Source of the DNA: Peteryoungia desertarenae
Lineage (GTDB): Bacteria; Pseudomonadota; Alphaproteobacteria; Rhizobiales; Rhizobiaceae
Direction of reading: 5' to 3'
DNA: 64,000 nucleotides
NCBI RefSeq assembly: GCF_005860795.2
Contig: NZ_CP058350.1
Location: 1,580,501 to 1,644,500 of the forward strand
The translations under genes were made by a program, and so were the position numbers. Below, piece by piece: positions 45,224-54,160 of the stretch (position 1 is the stretch's first letter; each line of letters begins with the position of its first letter). The notes under the pieces were generated by a model. That model was not told the origin of the DNA, ran no database searches, and saw only the letters and a program-made list of their open reading frames with translations.

Positions 45224-48061
45224 TCAGGATGCGCGCCGTTTGTCGGACCAATGAGGATCGCGATAGAGTGCAACAAGCTCTTGTGAGGTCTGGGGTTTTC
45301 CGAAGAAGTAGCCCTGCCCCTCTTCGCAGCCAAGCTGACGCAGAAGTGTCCACTCGATATCGCCCTCGATCCCTTCGCAAACAATTTTCAGGTCCAGTCC
45401 CCGGGCAAGCGCGGCTACCGCAATCACGATGGCCTGGCTTGCTGCATCGGTTGACATCTTGCGAATGAAAGACTGGTCAATCTTGATCTTGTCGATGGGA
45501 AAACCGGCGAGATAGGCCAGCGAAGAATACCCCGTTCCAAAGTCATCAAGGGCTATTGTGACGCCCATTTTTCGCAATTGAGCCAGCGACTTCAACAGGT
45601 CGTCAGTGCGGTCGAGGAAGGTCGACTCCGTGATTTCGAGATGCAGACGCCGCGCCGGGAGCCCGGTCAGCAAAAGAGCCTGCTCTACATCCTTGACCAG
45701 ATCATCCTTGACGAATTGCAGCGGGGACACGTTCACCGCGACACTCATATCTCCCGGCCAGTCGCATGCCGCGCGGCATGCCTCAACAAGCATCCAGCGA
45801 CCCAATTCGCAGATAAAGCCGTTTGCCTCGGCAATGCCTATGAATTCACTTGGCGAAATGATGCCGAGGCTTGGATGCTGCCATCTCAAAAGCGCTTCGG
45901 CGCCGATCACCGAGCCAGTCTTGAGGTCGACTTGAGGCTGGTAGAGAAGGAAAAACTGCTGGTCTTCCAGCCCGAGGCGCAACTCGCCCTCCAAGCGCCG
46001 TGATCGCGCCTGTCGGTCCGCTGCAAGAGGGTCGTAAAGACGCCAGCCACGACCGCTGACGGTTTTTGCATCGTCCAGCGCAAGCTCAGCGTCACTTAAC
46101 CACTTGCTGCCACAACCTTCGCCGGGACTGCCGGCGGAGGCTCCAATTCTGGCCGTGATATCAACCTGGCTGTCGGTCAAGGACACCGGCACATCGAAGA
46201 GCTCAAGCAGCTCTTCGGCCTTTTTTGCGAGCCGGACATCATCGTAGTCACCCGGAAGGACGATGGCGAAAACATCGCCGCCAATTCGACCGACAAGGCC
46301 TTCGTCACCGGCATAGGCTGCAAGTCTCTTTGCAACAGCTTGAAGAAGGCGGTCGCCGAGTTCCCGCCCGAGCGTCGAGTTCAAGACACCAAAACGATGG
46401 AGGTTGATTGCAAAAACCCCCGAGGGCTGTCCTAGTTGTTCGAGGCGAACAACCAATTCTCGGCGGTTCAGAAGGCCAGTCAACTCGTCATATTGCGACA
46501 GTTGCATCAACTTGGTTTCATAGGCGTGGCGGCTCGTCACGTCGCGGATCGTGACGCTGGCGAGAAACTCGTGCTGCTCCTGAACGCCTTGCGGCAAGTC
46601 TAGATCGAAGGGTGAAATTGTCACGGTCGCATCAAGCGTCCGAGAACCTTTTGCGACATCGTCATATGAGGCGGCATATCTGGCACCGGCTACTGAAAAC
46701 CTGCCAAACTCGGTATGAACAGCGCCTGGACTTTCGCCAAAGGCCGATACTGCTCGTCGCAGGATCGCGGAAAGCTCTGGTGGAGCATGCTCTGTGATCA
46801 CCTGACCCCTATGCAAGGGCTTTTCGAGACCCAGGAGCCCCGGGGTGGTCCGACTGAGATCGACGATCCGAAATCGGCTGTCGACAACGACAATCGCATC
46901 GACGCTATCAGCAATCACCCGCTTGAGAATCCGACGGATGGTCCGGTTTTCAGCATTGGCAACTTCCACAAGGAAGGTTTCGATGTCGATCTTTTCGACC
47001 ATCAGGATCAGAAGCCCGAAGGCAAGTATCAGCCACAGTGTCGCTGTCGAAAGGACGGCCCGGTATTCATCCTGCAGCAAGAAGGCCAAGGTTTCCCCCG
47101 TGATGACGACCAAAGCGAGCCCGAGACCGGTAGCCAGGAGCGGTTGGTGATGAAACCGCAACACATAGATCATGATCAACCCGCAAAGAAGCAGCGACGG
47201 CGCCAGAAGCGGGATTTCGGTCAGGAGGCCTTTCTGCTTGAGCGTCTCGGCGGCCAGGATGTGAAGCATGGGGCCGCTTATCACGCCGTGAAGGGGGACT
47301 GCGAAGAAGTCGCCAAGTTCGGTGGCAAAGGCTCCAACCACAACGGATCGACCTTCAAGCGCCTCCTTTGCAACATTGCCCTCCAGTATATCTCGCACCG
47401 AGAAAACTGGGACACTTAGCGGATCTATCGAATAATCGATCAAGACTGTTTTTTGGGTCTTGCCGTCGTAATTGGCCAGAAGGGCCGCGGCTGAAGGAAC
47501 GTCATCTCCGTCAAATCGCTCGGAGAGCGCAAAGTGACGAATAAGTCCACCTTCGTCCATCTCGACATTGGCAAATGCCAGCCATGCATGTTCTTCCAGT
47601 ATCGGGATGGGTTTGCTCGCGGCCACAGTGCCACGATCACCGGCGCTATCATGCTGGAGAAAGAGCGGAAGCATGACCCCACCGCCAGCATCCGCAAGCG
47701 CTTCGGCAAGCCGATTGTCGGCCACGGATGTAGAGGGGGTACTGAAATCGATATCGAGGTAGATATCATGAACATCGGCTGCCACAAGCCGATCGATCAG
47801 GTCCGCATGGACCGTGCGAGGCCATGGCCAGGTGCCGATGGAGTCAATGCTGGTCTTGTCGATCGCGACAAAGACAATCTCTCCGCTTGCCTTGCGATCA
47901 TGAAGAGAAAACCGCAAGTCGAGGAGTTGGTTGTCGAGCCATACTGCGAAGCGTGTTTGTGGCACCACCACAGGCAGGGCAAGCAGGATGCAGAACATCA
48001 CGAGCCGTGGCCATGCGCCACGGCTTTCCTTCAATCTGGACCTGCTGACAAAATCATTCAC
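45224..48061 (-). CDS. CHASE2-PAS-GGDEF-EAL protein with degenerate GGDEF motif
   Basis: 945 residues. A membrane helix (residues about 20-37) leads into a periplasmic CHASE2 domain (WLDNQLLDLRFSLHDR, then IVFVAIDKTSIDSIGTWPWP). Three more membrane helices follow (about 285-360), then a PAS-like region, a GGDEF domain and an EAL domain. The GGDEF active site reads GGDVF (near residue 594), so cyclase activity is doubtful. The EAL domain keeps EALLRW (near 720), DDFGTGYSS and EGIEG, so c-di-GMP hydrolysis is predicted. It lies 45 bp downstream of a FecR-like gene, and the two probably form one envelope-sensing unit. Confidence 0.9.
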   Translation of the reverse strand: MNDFVSRSRLKESRGAWPRLVMFCILLALPVVVPQTRFAVWLDNQLLDLRFSLHDRKASGEIVFVAIDKTSIDSIGTWPWPRTVHADLIDRLVAADVHDIYLDIDFSTPSTSVADNRLAEALADAGGGVMLPLFLQHDSAGDRGTVAASKPIPILEEHAWLAFANVEMDEGGLIRHFALSERFDGDDVPSAAALLANYDGKTQKTVLIDYSIDPLSVPVFSVRDILEGNVAKEALEGRSVVVGAFATELGDFFAVPLHGVISGPMLHILAAETLKQKGLLTEIPLLAPSLLLCGLIMIYVLRFHHQPLLATGLGLALVVITGETLAFLLQDEYRAVLSTATLWLILAFGLLILMVEKIDIETFLVEVANAENRTIRRILKRVIADSVDAIVVVDSRFRIVDLSRTTPGLLGLEKPLHRGQVITEHAPPELSAILRRAVSAFGESPGAVHTEFGRFSVAGARYAASYDDVAKGSRTLDATVTISPFDLDLPQGVQEQHEFLASVTIRDVTSRHAYETKLMQLSQYDELTGLLNRRELVVRLEQLGQPSGVFAINLHRFGVLNSTLGRELGDRLLQAVAKRLAAYAGDEGLVGRIGGDVFAIVLPGDYDDVRLAKKAEELLELFDVPVSLTDSQVDITARIGASAGSPGEGCGSKWLSDAELALDDAKTVSGRGWRLYDPLAADRQARSRRLEGELRLGLEDQQFFLLYQPQVDLKTGSVIGAEALLRWQHPSLGIISPSEFIGIAEANGFICELGRWMLVEACRAACDWPGDMSVAVNVSPLQFVKDDLVKDVEQALLLTGLPARRLHLEITESTFLDRTDDLLKSLAQLRKMGVTIALDDFGTGYSSLAYLAGFPIDKIKIDQSFIRKMSTDAASQAIVIAVAALARGLDLKIVCEGIEGDIEWTLLRQLGCEEGQGYFFGKPQTSQELVALYRDPHWSDKRRAS

Positions 48062-48106
48062 GTGTTAGAAGCTCTCTCATCCGGGTACGACGCAATTGGC
48101 TAGACC

Positions 48107-49162
48107 CTATCCTTTGCCCTTTCCGTTTCCACCGCCATTGCCGTTTCCACCGCCATTGCCGTTTCCACCGCCATTGCCGTTTCCACCGCCATTGCCGTTT
48201 CCACCGCCATTGCCGTTTCCACCGCCATTGCCGTTTCCACCGCCATTGCCGTTTCCACCGCCGTTGCCGTTTCCACCGCCGTTGCCGTTTCCACCGCCGT
48301 TGCCGTTTCCGCCGCCATTGCCGTTTCCGCCGCCGTTGCCGTTTCCGCCGCCATTGCCGTTTCCACCGCCATTGCCGTTTCCGCCGCCGTTGCCGTTTCC
48401 ATCGCCATTGCCGTTTCCACCGCCATTGCCGCTTCCACCGCCATTGCCGCTTCCACCACCGTTGCCGTCTCCGCCACCGTTACCGTTGCCGCGATCACTG
48501 TTTTCGTTGCGGCGTCCATCGCTCGGGGGCGCGTCATCACGCGGGCCAAAGAGGCCAGAGCCAAAGATGCTCGGCTGTTCGGAGACCCGCGTGACGTCCG
48601 GTCGTTCCGTCTTCCCTGCTACCTGCATGCCACCGGAAGTCGAAACCTCCGCACTCTGGCCAGCGCCTATATTCGAGCGTTCGCCTTCATTGGATGTGAC
48701 TTCAACAAGACCGTGGCGGACTGTCACCGAGGCCGACCTTGCGCCGACGGTCACTCGAAAACCGGTTCCTTTGACCACGGCGGCAAGAAAGGGTGTCCGG
48801 ACCGTCGTATGCGGACGACCACGTGTTTCGATCTCAAGATCAAGTGTACCCGTGTGCTGCGCAATCTGGGTCTTTCGCGAAAACAAGCCCGACTTGGTCA
48901 CAATGGCAGCCATCGTGTTTGGCTGAAAGGCGATGCTCTCGCTCCCTCTGACAAGTTGAAGCCTGCCGCGCGGGCCAGTGGATACCCAGGCACGATTCGG
49001 AATCACATCGCCATTTTTCACCGGGATCCAGTTCGTCTTGTCGATTGTGTATGCGACCTGCCTGGTCGCCTTGGCTGCTGTCCAATCACCCGATGCCGCC
49101 ATGGACATGGTTGGAATGAGAACGGCCAGCATCACGAGGATGTTTCGAACAAAACTGAACAT
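48107..49162 (-). CDS. Secreted FecR-domain protein with long Gly-Asn repeat tail
   Basis: 351 residues. A signal peptide (MFSFVRNILVMLAVLIPTMS, cut near MAA) precedes a FecR-type beta domain (NGDVIPNRAWVSTGPRGRLQ, then TPFLAAVVKGTGFRVTVGAR). From about residue 225 the protein is a hexapeptide repeat of Gly and Asn encoded by an 18-bp tandem repeat, ending GKGKG. AAGGAGG precedes the ATG. FecR domains next to CHASE2 cyclases or phosphodiesterases are common and suggest that this periplasmic protein modulates the CHASE2 sensor. The glycine-rich tail could be a flexible or wall-spanning linker. Confidence 0.85.
   Translation of the reverse strand: MFSFVRNILVMLAVLIPTMSMAASGDWTAAKATRQVAYTIDKTNWIPVKNGDVIPNRAWVSTGPRGRLQLVRGSESIAFQPNTMAAIVTKSGLFSRKTQIAQHTGTLDLEIETRGRPHTTVRTPFLAAVVKGTGFRVTVGARSASVTVRHGLVEVTSNEGERSNIGAGQSAEVSTSGGMQVAGKTERPDVTRVSEQPSIFGSGLFGPRDDAPPSDGRRNENSDRGNGNGGGDGNGGGSGNGGGSGNGGGNGNGDGNGNGGGNGNGGGNGNGGGNGNGGGNGNGGGNGNGGGNGNGGGNGNGGGNGNGGGNGNGGGNGNGGGNGNGGGNGNGGGNGNGGGNGNGGGNGKGKG
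48124..48483 (-). repeat. 18-bp tandem repeat, about 20 units, coding the Gly-Asn tail
   Basis: On the plus strand the unit reads TTGCCGTTTCCACCGCCA with few variants (third codon positions CCA/CCG, GCT for GTT in the last units, one ATC). I count 20 units. The uniform left part and varied right part suggest recent expansion at the 3' end of the gene, and copy number is likely to differ between strains. Confidence 0.9.
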
Positions 49163-49210
49163 GGTAGCGCCTCCTTACATGAGTGCATGAAGACATAAAG
49201 TTCTTAATAT

Positions 49211-49369
49211 TCATTGGGGGCGTATGCCGACCCCATTGATCTTGAGAGGTTCGACAAGCAGTGAAATCAGACCGATCGAGAGGCGGTTCATCCCGTAAAG
49301 AATATCAATATCAATAGTTTGAGTGGGTTTTCTATTCGGCTCATCGTGTTGAAAAGATTTCATTTTCAT
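49211..49369 (-). CDS. Small protein of 52 residues upstream of the FecR gene
   Basis: Begins MKMKSFQHDEPNRKPTQTID and ends with a hydrophobic region MNRLSIGLISLLVEPLKING. TAGGAGAG lies just before the ATG, a strong ribosome site. It precedes the FecR gene by 48 bp on the same strand, so it would be the first gene of the FecR/CHASE2 unit. No family is recognised. A longer reading of the frame (to 49450) is possible but lacks a ribosome site. Confidence 0.55.
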   Translation of the reverse strand: MKMKSFQHDEPNRKPTQTIDIDILYGMNRLSIGLISLLVEPLKINGVGIRPQ

Positions 49370-49651
49370 TAACTCTCCTACACGAAAGCGCTTAATGTCT
49401 GGCCGGTGATAACGCCGCGCGATCCCGCGACGGCGATCATTCCGCAGCATTTTCGAAGGCCAAAATTGTATTTGCAGGGGATGGAAATCCGCTCAACGCA
49501 GATGCATGCCATTCTTCACAGGCTGCCAAATCCAAAACTTCTGGACAATAAATCGAGACAACGACATCTTCTTGATGAAGGACAAGTTTCCGGGGACAAA
49601 ACCGGATGAGGTTCGAGGGAACAGCGTCGATAGAACGCCTTGGGAGGACAA

Positions 49652-51388
49652 ATGAATCAGGTTTATGTGCCGCCACGACCGTGGCTGGCATCCTATGGTG
49701 CTACCATTCCTCAGGAATTGCCGGAGCTGCGCTATAGCAGCCTGCCAGATCTGGTGCACAAATCATCTGTTGCCAATGACAAGCGCAAGGCCTTCACCTG
49801 CGTCGTGCCAAATGGCATGAACGGTACGCTGACCTATGCTGAAATCGGAGAAATGTCGGACGCATTCGCGGCATTTCTCCATCATGACTGCGGCCTGCGA
49901 CCGGGGGATAGAGTCGCCGTCCAGCTGCCAAACTGCCTTGCCTATCCCGTCGTCGCTTTTGGCGTTTTCAAGGCGGGATGCGTTCTGGTCAACACCAATC
50001 CACTCTACACGCCGAGTGAAATGATCCATCAGTTCAATGACGCCGGTGCAAAGGCGCTGGTGCTGATTGACATGTTCGCCGACAAGCTGGCGGAGGTCGT
50101 TCCGAAAACCGGCATCCAGTCGGTGATCCTGGCCGGGATCCCGGAATTCTTTCCTCGTATTCCGGAGGTGATTGTCCGAGGGGTGCAGAAGGTTTGGAGC
50201 AAGACGCTGCCCCCTGTTCCAAAGCTCGATGTGGCAACGCTGCGTCTCAAGCAGGCGCTGGCCATGGGACGGGCGCATCACGCCAATGTCGCGGCCATGT
50301 GGGAAAACGTCGGCCCGGATGATCTGGCGCTTCTGCAGTATACGGGCGGAACCACGGGCGTTGCAAAGGGTGCCATGCTCACCCATGGGAACATTCTGTC
50401 GAACCTTGAGCAGGTCAAGGCCGTGTCCTCGGGCATGATGGCCAAGAACGACCAGGTTCTGACGGCGCTGCCGCTCTATCACATCTTCTCTTTCACCGCG
50501 AACCTGATCACCTTTTTCGAACTCGGCGCCCGCAACATCCTGATCCCGTCGCCAAGGCCGGTGCAGAATCTGCAGCGGGCGATCGAGAACTATCCGATTA
50601 CCTGGATCACCGGTGTCAACACGCTGTTCAATGGGTTGATGAATGAGGAATGGTTTGCCGCCTATCCGCCGAAGCAGTTGCGAGCCGCTATTGCCGGCGG
50701 CACGGCGCTGCATGAGGCGGTTGCAACGCGCTGGCGCGTGATGACCGGTACGCAGATCGCCGAGGGTTACGGTCTGACCGAGACATCACCGCTCGTCAGT
50801 TTCAACCCGCTGGACGATCGCGCAAAACCCGGCAGCATCGGGATGCCGGTACCTGGTTGCGACGTGCTTCTGGTGGACGAGGACAGCAAGCCGGTTGCCA
50901 CCGGCGAACCGGGCGAGCTTATCGTTCGCGGTGTCCAGGTCATGAAGGGCTATTGGCAGCGACCGGAAGAAACGGCCGCCGCAATCCAGAATGACTGGTT
51001 CTATACCGGAGACATTGCGGTGATGGATGAGGAGGGTTTCCTGCGCATCGTCGACCGCAAGAAGGATATGGTCCTCGTGTCCGGCTTCAACGTCTATCCC
51101 AATGAAGTGGAAGCGGTGCTTTCCAAAATGGATGCCGTGCTGGAAGCGGCTGTCGTTGCCGTTCCCGATGCGAAGACGGGTGAGGCGGTCCGGGCTTATG
51201 TGGTCAAGAACCCCGATTACGAGGGCGAACTGACCAAGGAGGATGTCTTCAAGCATTGCCGCCAGTATCTGAGCGATTATAAGGTGCCGAAGTCAGTGGT
51301 CTTCCGCGATGTTTTGCCCAAGTCACCGATCGGCAAGATCCTGCGCAAGGATCTCAAAGCCGAGATCCGTTCCGAATTCGCTCTGTGA
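49652..51388 (+). CDS. fadD: Long-chain fatty acid-CoA ligase
   Basis: 578 residues from the ATG at 49652, preceded by GGGAGGA. The AMP-binding motif LLQYTGGTTGVAKGAMLTHG (about residues 230-249), GYGLTETSPLVSFN, the linker DRKKDMVLVSGFNVYP and the C-terminal catalytic lysine region KSPIGKILRKDLK are all present. It activates fatty acids to acyl-CoA for beta-oxidation. The transporter gene follows 15 bp later in the same unit. Acetyl-CoA so formed would need the glyoxylate shunt enzyme encoded at 12.6 kb. Confidence 0.93.
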   Translation: MNQVYVPPRPWLASYGATIPQELPELRYSSLPDLVHKSSVANDKRKAFTCVVPNGMNGTLTYAEIGEMSDAFAAFLHHDCGLRPGDRVAVQLPNCLAYPVVAFGVFKAGCVLVNTNPLYTPSEMIHQFNDAGAKALVLIDMFADKLAEVVPKTGIQSVILAGIPEFFPRIPEVIVRGVQKVWSKTLPPVPKLDVATLRLKQALAMGRAHHANVAAMWENVGPDDLALLQYTGGTTGVAKGAMLTHGNILSNLEQVKAVSSGMMAKNDQVLTALPLYHIFSFTANLITFFELGARNILIPSPRPVQNLQRAIENYPITWITGVNTLFNGLMNEEWFAAYPPKQLRAAIAGGTALHEAVATRWRVMTGTQIAEGYGLTETSPLVSFNPLDDRAKPGSIGMPVPGCDVLLVDEDSKPVATGEPGELIVRGVQVMKGYWQRPEETAAAIQNDWFYTGDIAVMDEEGFLRIVDRKKDMVLVSGFNVYPNEVEAVLSKMDAVLEAAVVAVPDAKTGEAVRAYVVKNPDYEGELTKEDVFKHCRQYLSDYKVPKSVVFRDVLPKSPIGKILRKDLKAEIRSEFAL

Positions 51389-51403
51389 TGGGAAGGGCCA
51401 ACA

Positions 51404-52303
51404 ATGCTGACCGAGCTTGAAACAACACTGCTGGGCATCATGATGATGGTCATCATGCTGGGCATGGGCGCATCCATGACCTTCCGCGACTTCCTGATTG
51501 CATTCCGCAAGCCAAAGGGGATCCTTGTCGGATTGCTGTCCCAGTATATGGTCATGCCCTTCCTGGGCTATGCGCTTGCCGTCATTCTGGGCTTGCCGTC
51601 TGCCATGGCGGTCGGCCTGATCCTGATCGCCTGCATGCCGGGAGGAACCACCAGCAATATCTTCGCCTATTTTTCCAAGGGTGTTCTGGCCCTTTCGATC
51701 ATGATGACCACCGTCTCGACCCTTGTCGCCGTGGTCACCGTCCCCTCTCTATTGAGCTTCTATGGTGGACTGGCGGGTGTGACCGGCGATTATGTAATCC
51801 CGGCAGGCAATGTCGCACAGGTCCTTGTCGTGCTGCTGGTGCCGACGGTATTGGGCATGGTGCTGCGCAAATGGAGCGCGAATGTCGGGGCCAGCGTGGA
51901 ACTGATCGGCTCCATGCTCGGTGTCGTTGTGATCCTGTTCCTGATCGTCACCTGGGTGCCGCGCAATTACCAGATGTTGCTGGATACGCCTTTGCCGGTC
52001 TATGTGGCGGCAATCGGCATCGGGCTCACCGGCATGCTGCTCGGTTATTGGCTGGCCCGCGCGCTCAAGCAGGACAGCAACCGCTCGCGCACCATCAGCC
52101 TTGAGACAGGAATCCAGAATGGACCGCTGGCCGCGTTGATCGTCACCTTGACCTTCACCGGCGTCCAGCAACAGGAAGTCTTGTTCATTCCCGTCCTCTA
52201 TAGCCTCTTTATTGTCATAACCTCGTCCATTGTCACCATCTGGTACCGGAGCCATGCCACGGCAGAAGCTCTGGCCCGCGACGCGGCCAAGATCAGAACC
52301 TGA
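51404..52303 (+). CDS. Bile acid:sodium symporter-family (BASS) transporter
   Basis: 299 residues with about nine to ten membrane helices. GLILIACMPGGTTSNIFAYF followed by SKGVLALSIMMTTVSTLVAV is the conserved crossover segment of the BASS/SBF family. Bacterial members move organic acids such as 2-oxo acids, pantoate or steroids with sodium. Co-transcription with fadD suggests an organic acid or sterol-like substrate, but this is only context. A 12-bp-stem hairpin follows 44 bp after the stop codon. Confidence 0.88.
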   Translation: MLTELETTLLGIMMMVIMLGMGASMTFRDFLIAFRKPKGILVGLLSQYMVMPFLGYALAVILGLPSAMAVGLILIACMPGGTTSNIFAYFSKGVLALSIMMTTVSTLVAVVTVPSLLSFYGGLAGVTGDYVIPAGNVAQVLVVLLVPTVLGMVLRKWSANVGASVELIGSMLGVVVILFLIVTWVPRNYQMLLDTPLPVYVAAIGIGLTGMLLGYWLARALKQDSNRSRTISLETGIQNGPLAALIVTLTFTGVQQQEVLFIPVLYSLFIVITSSIVTIWYRSHATAEALARDAAKIRT

Positions 52304-52347
52304 CAAGATGGGTGCTGAGTTCGGTACTGTCTTGCCCATGTATCCCG

Positions 52348-52374
52348 ACCTGTCACGCGGCGCGTGACAGGTCA
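52348..52374. other. 12-bp perfect inverted repeat beside the accessory region
   Basis: GACCTGTCACGC (52348-52359) and GCGTGACAGGTC (52363-52374) pair perfectly around a 3-base loop. No T run follows on either strand, so it is not a classic terminator. It could end the fadD unit with a factor, or be a recombination-related site, since the repeat boundary lies 63 bp away. Confidence 0.6.
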
Positions 52375-52437
52375 CATGTGCTAGTGTCATCCGACCCTGC
52401 GTGCGCATGGTGGACGATGAGGACATTAAGGGTCAGT

Positions 52438-52534
52438 GAAAGTCGGCTGCCGGGTTGGCAGTGAATGAAGGCTGCTGGAATGCGTGGCCGCCAGTAGAAG
52501 ATGTTTCCCCGGCGGACAAGATTTTCGACCCCGT
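52438..52534. repeat. Direct repeat, left copy (97 bp visible)
   Basis: Identical to 63904-64000 except for one C/T difference near 52517. It spans the 5' part of the truncated integrase gene. The match continues to the last base of the window, so the true length is larger. The distance between copies is 11,466 bp. Confidence 0.95.
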
Positions 52535-52547
52535 GGCGGACTGCCAT
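52438..52547 (-). pseudogene. Truncated tyrosine recombinase (integrase) gene, N-terminal ~37 codons
   Basis: From an ATG at 52547 (GAGGGT upstream) the frame reads MAVRHGVENLVRRGNIFYWR, then PRIPAAFIHCQPGSRLSL. The pattern RRGN-x-YWR-RIPA is the beginning of phage-type tyrosine recombinases with a DUF6538-like N-terminus. The similarity to integrases breaks off at 52438, exactly where the copy at the right edge of the window also breaks off. The frame continues to 52353 with unrelated sequence. The protein cannot be active. Confidence 0.65.
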
Positions 52548-53156
52548 GACGAAGACACCCTCAATCAGGCCCGAAGGTCACCCCGTGCCGTTTTCGGGTT
52601 GGGTCTCACCTTTGGGCATCAGATCGCCGATGACGCCAAAACGGGATCCGGCGCGACGGAAAAACATGAGAATCAAGGCTTTTTGGGAGAATTGGCTGGG
52701 GAACCTGGCTTCTCATATGATTTCAAAGGCTTAACAGAATCACCTTTGATTTTCCTCTGTCCCCCCGCGAGCGACCGTGGATGCCATCTTTGTGGCCTGG
52801 CTCTGGGGCCGACGTCAACATGGCGGGAGAGCGGCAATTATTTCCGCATCGAAGCGTCGATCTCGATGTAAGCCATCTCCTGATCGTGGTGCAGTGGTAG
52901 CTTCCGATCAAGTCTCTGCGTGTCGCACGAGTTGACCATTCTTGGATGCCGATCGCTGATGATGGAACGTGCACATTTACTGCAATGCCAGCCAAAGGTT
53001 CGTTTCGAACGCGAACAAAGGAAAGCCGCCAAAGCACTTTTATCGCTTTGACGGCTCATGTTGTCGCTTGCTAAGCTGTGTCTTGGCCAGAAGCTCGTCG
53101 TGCTCCCGAGCTCTGAGATAGCACGCAAATGCTTCTTCTAAACGATGAGGCGTCGT
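52548..53156. other. 609-bp stretch without a recognisable gene
   Basis: The first part is the upstream region of the truncated integrase gene. Short frames exist on both strands (for example 52838-53128 on the minus strand, from a TTG) but none has a ribosome site or a recognisable motif. It is probably decayed mobile or host DNA. Confidence 0.6.
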
Positions 53157-53795
53157 TCACGCAGCAACGGCGGGCCGAGATGCGTCTCTACTGACAGCCC
53201 TGTAACGGATCAGGTCCTCGATCGAAATCAGCGGGAGACTGTGCAGCTTGCAGAATTCGATCAGGTCCGGCAGTCGTGCCATGGTGCCGTCGTCGTTGGC
53301 GACCTCACAGATCACACCCGACGGTTTGGCACCAATAAGCCGCGCGAGATCAACGGCGGCTTCGGTATGCCCTGGGCGGCCTAAAACACCGTCTGGATGG
53401 GCACGCAACGGGAAGATATGCCCTGGCCGCGCGAAGTCTTCGGGCTTGGTAGCGTCATCCATCAGCGCTCGAACGGTTTTGGCTCTGTCTGCGGCCGAGA
53501 TCCCGGTGGTGGTTCCATGGATATAGTCCACCGACACGGTAAAGGCCGTCTTCAGGTACTCCGTGTTGTTCGGGACCATCAGGGGGATGTCGAGCGCATC
53601 GAGCCTTTCGCCTTCCATGGCGATGCACACCAGCCCGCGGGCATGCTTCATCATGAAAGCAATGCTCTCAGGGGTTACGTGATCGGATGCAACGATGATG
53701 TCGCCTTCGTTTTCCCGATCCTCGTCATCAACGACGACGACCATTCCCCCGTGTGCAAGGGTCTCCAATGCGTCTTCAATTTTCGAAAGTGTCAT
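53157..53795 (-). CDS. ribB: 3,4-dihydroxy-2-butanone 4-phosphate synthase
   Basis: 212 residues from the ATG at 53795 (AAAGG upstream); the frame extends into the leader but begins there within riboswitch-controlled RNA. VVVVDDEDRENEGDIIVASD is the active-site block, and RAHPDGVLGRPGHTEAAVDL is the second catalytic segment. It makes the four-carbon precursor of riboflavin from ribulose 5-phosphate. There is no fused GTP cyclohydrolase II (RibA) domain. An FMN riboswitch precedes it. It is the only biosynthetic gene in the accessory segment. Confidence 0.95.
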   Translation of the reverse strand: MTLSKIEDALETLAHGGMVVVVDDEDRENEGDIIVASDHVTPESIAFMMKHARGLVCIAMEGERLDALDIPLMVPNNTEYLKTAFTVSVDYIHGTTTGISAADRAKTVRALMDDATKPEDFARPGHIFPLRAHPDGVLGRPGHTEAAVDLARLIGAKPSGVICEVANDDGTMARLPDLIEFCKLHSLPLISIEDLIRYRAVSRDASRPAVAA

Positions 53796-53924
53796 TCCAG
53801 TGCCTTTCAAGGGTAACCGCGTGAGCGGCCAAAACACGACCTTTCGGTCGCCATTCCATCCCTTGGGCGAACACAGCACGAACGCCTCCCCGACATGGGA
53901 AGTCGCAATAGCCGATGCTCTCTT

Positions 53925-54052
53925 TCATCCGGACTCTAACCGTCGGCTCCGGCATCGCACCGGATCTGCTGCCTTTCACCGAGGTGAAAGCGCTCGCGGG
54001 CTCCCGGCACAGCCGGATACCGCCGGTGGGGAATTTCACCCCGCCCTGAGAA
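53925..54052 (-). promoter_or_regulatory. FMN riboswitch (RFN element) of ribB
   Basis: On the minus strand the element opens with TTCTCAGGGCGGGGTGAAAT, continues TCCCCACCGGCGGTAT and AGCCCGCGAGCG, and closes with GTTAGAGTCCGGATGA. These are the conserved junction sequences of the FMN aptamer. Riboflavin phosphate binding would lower ribB expression. About 130 nt of expression platform lie between aptamer and start codon. Confidence 0.95.
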
Positions 54053-54160
54053 CATCATTAAGGTAGGGGAGAAACTACCGGGTTTTCAAGGGGAAACTGA
54101 GCATTCGCCATATATTCGGGGGCAGATGTCGCAACAGCCTCAGCCGAAGTCGCGAAACAG

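Noticed and set aside
48124..48483. CRISPR array
   Set aside because: The repeats are contiguous 18-bp units in frame with a coding sequence, without unique spacers.
48096..48926. Rightward proline-rich frame with PFPPPL repeats
   Set aside because: It is the antisense of the Gly-Asn repeat of the FecR-domain gene. That gene has a signal peptide, a recognisable domain and a ribosome site; the rightward frame has none.
52438..52534. Insertion sequence terminal repeat
   Set aside because: The two copies are direct, not inverted, code the beginning of an integrase-like protein, and no transposase gene lies between them.
52838..53128. Leftward frame of 96 codons in the gene-poor stretch
   Set aside because: Starts at TTG, has no ribosome site, and no family is recognised. 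It may be decayed sequence, so it is not called as a gene.
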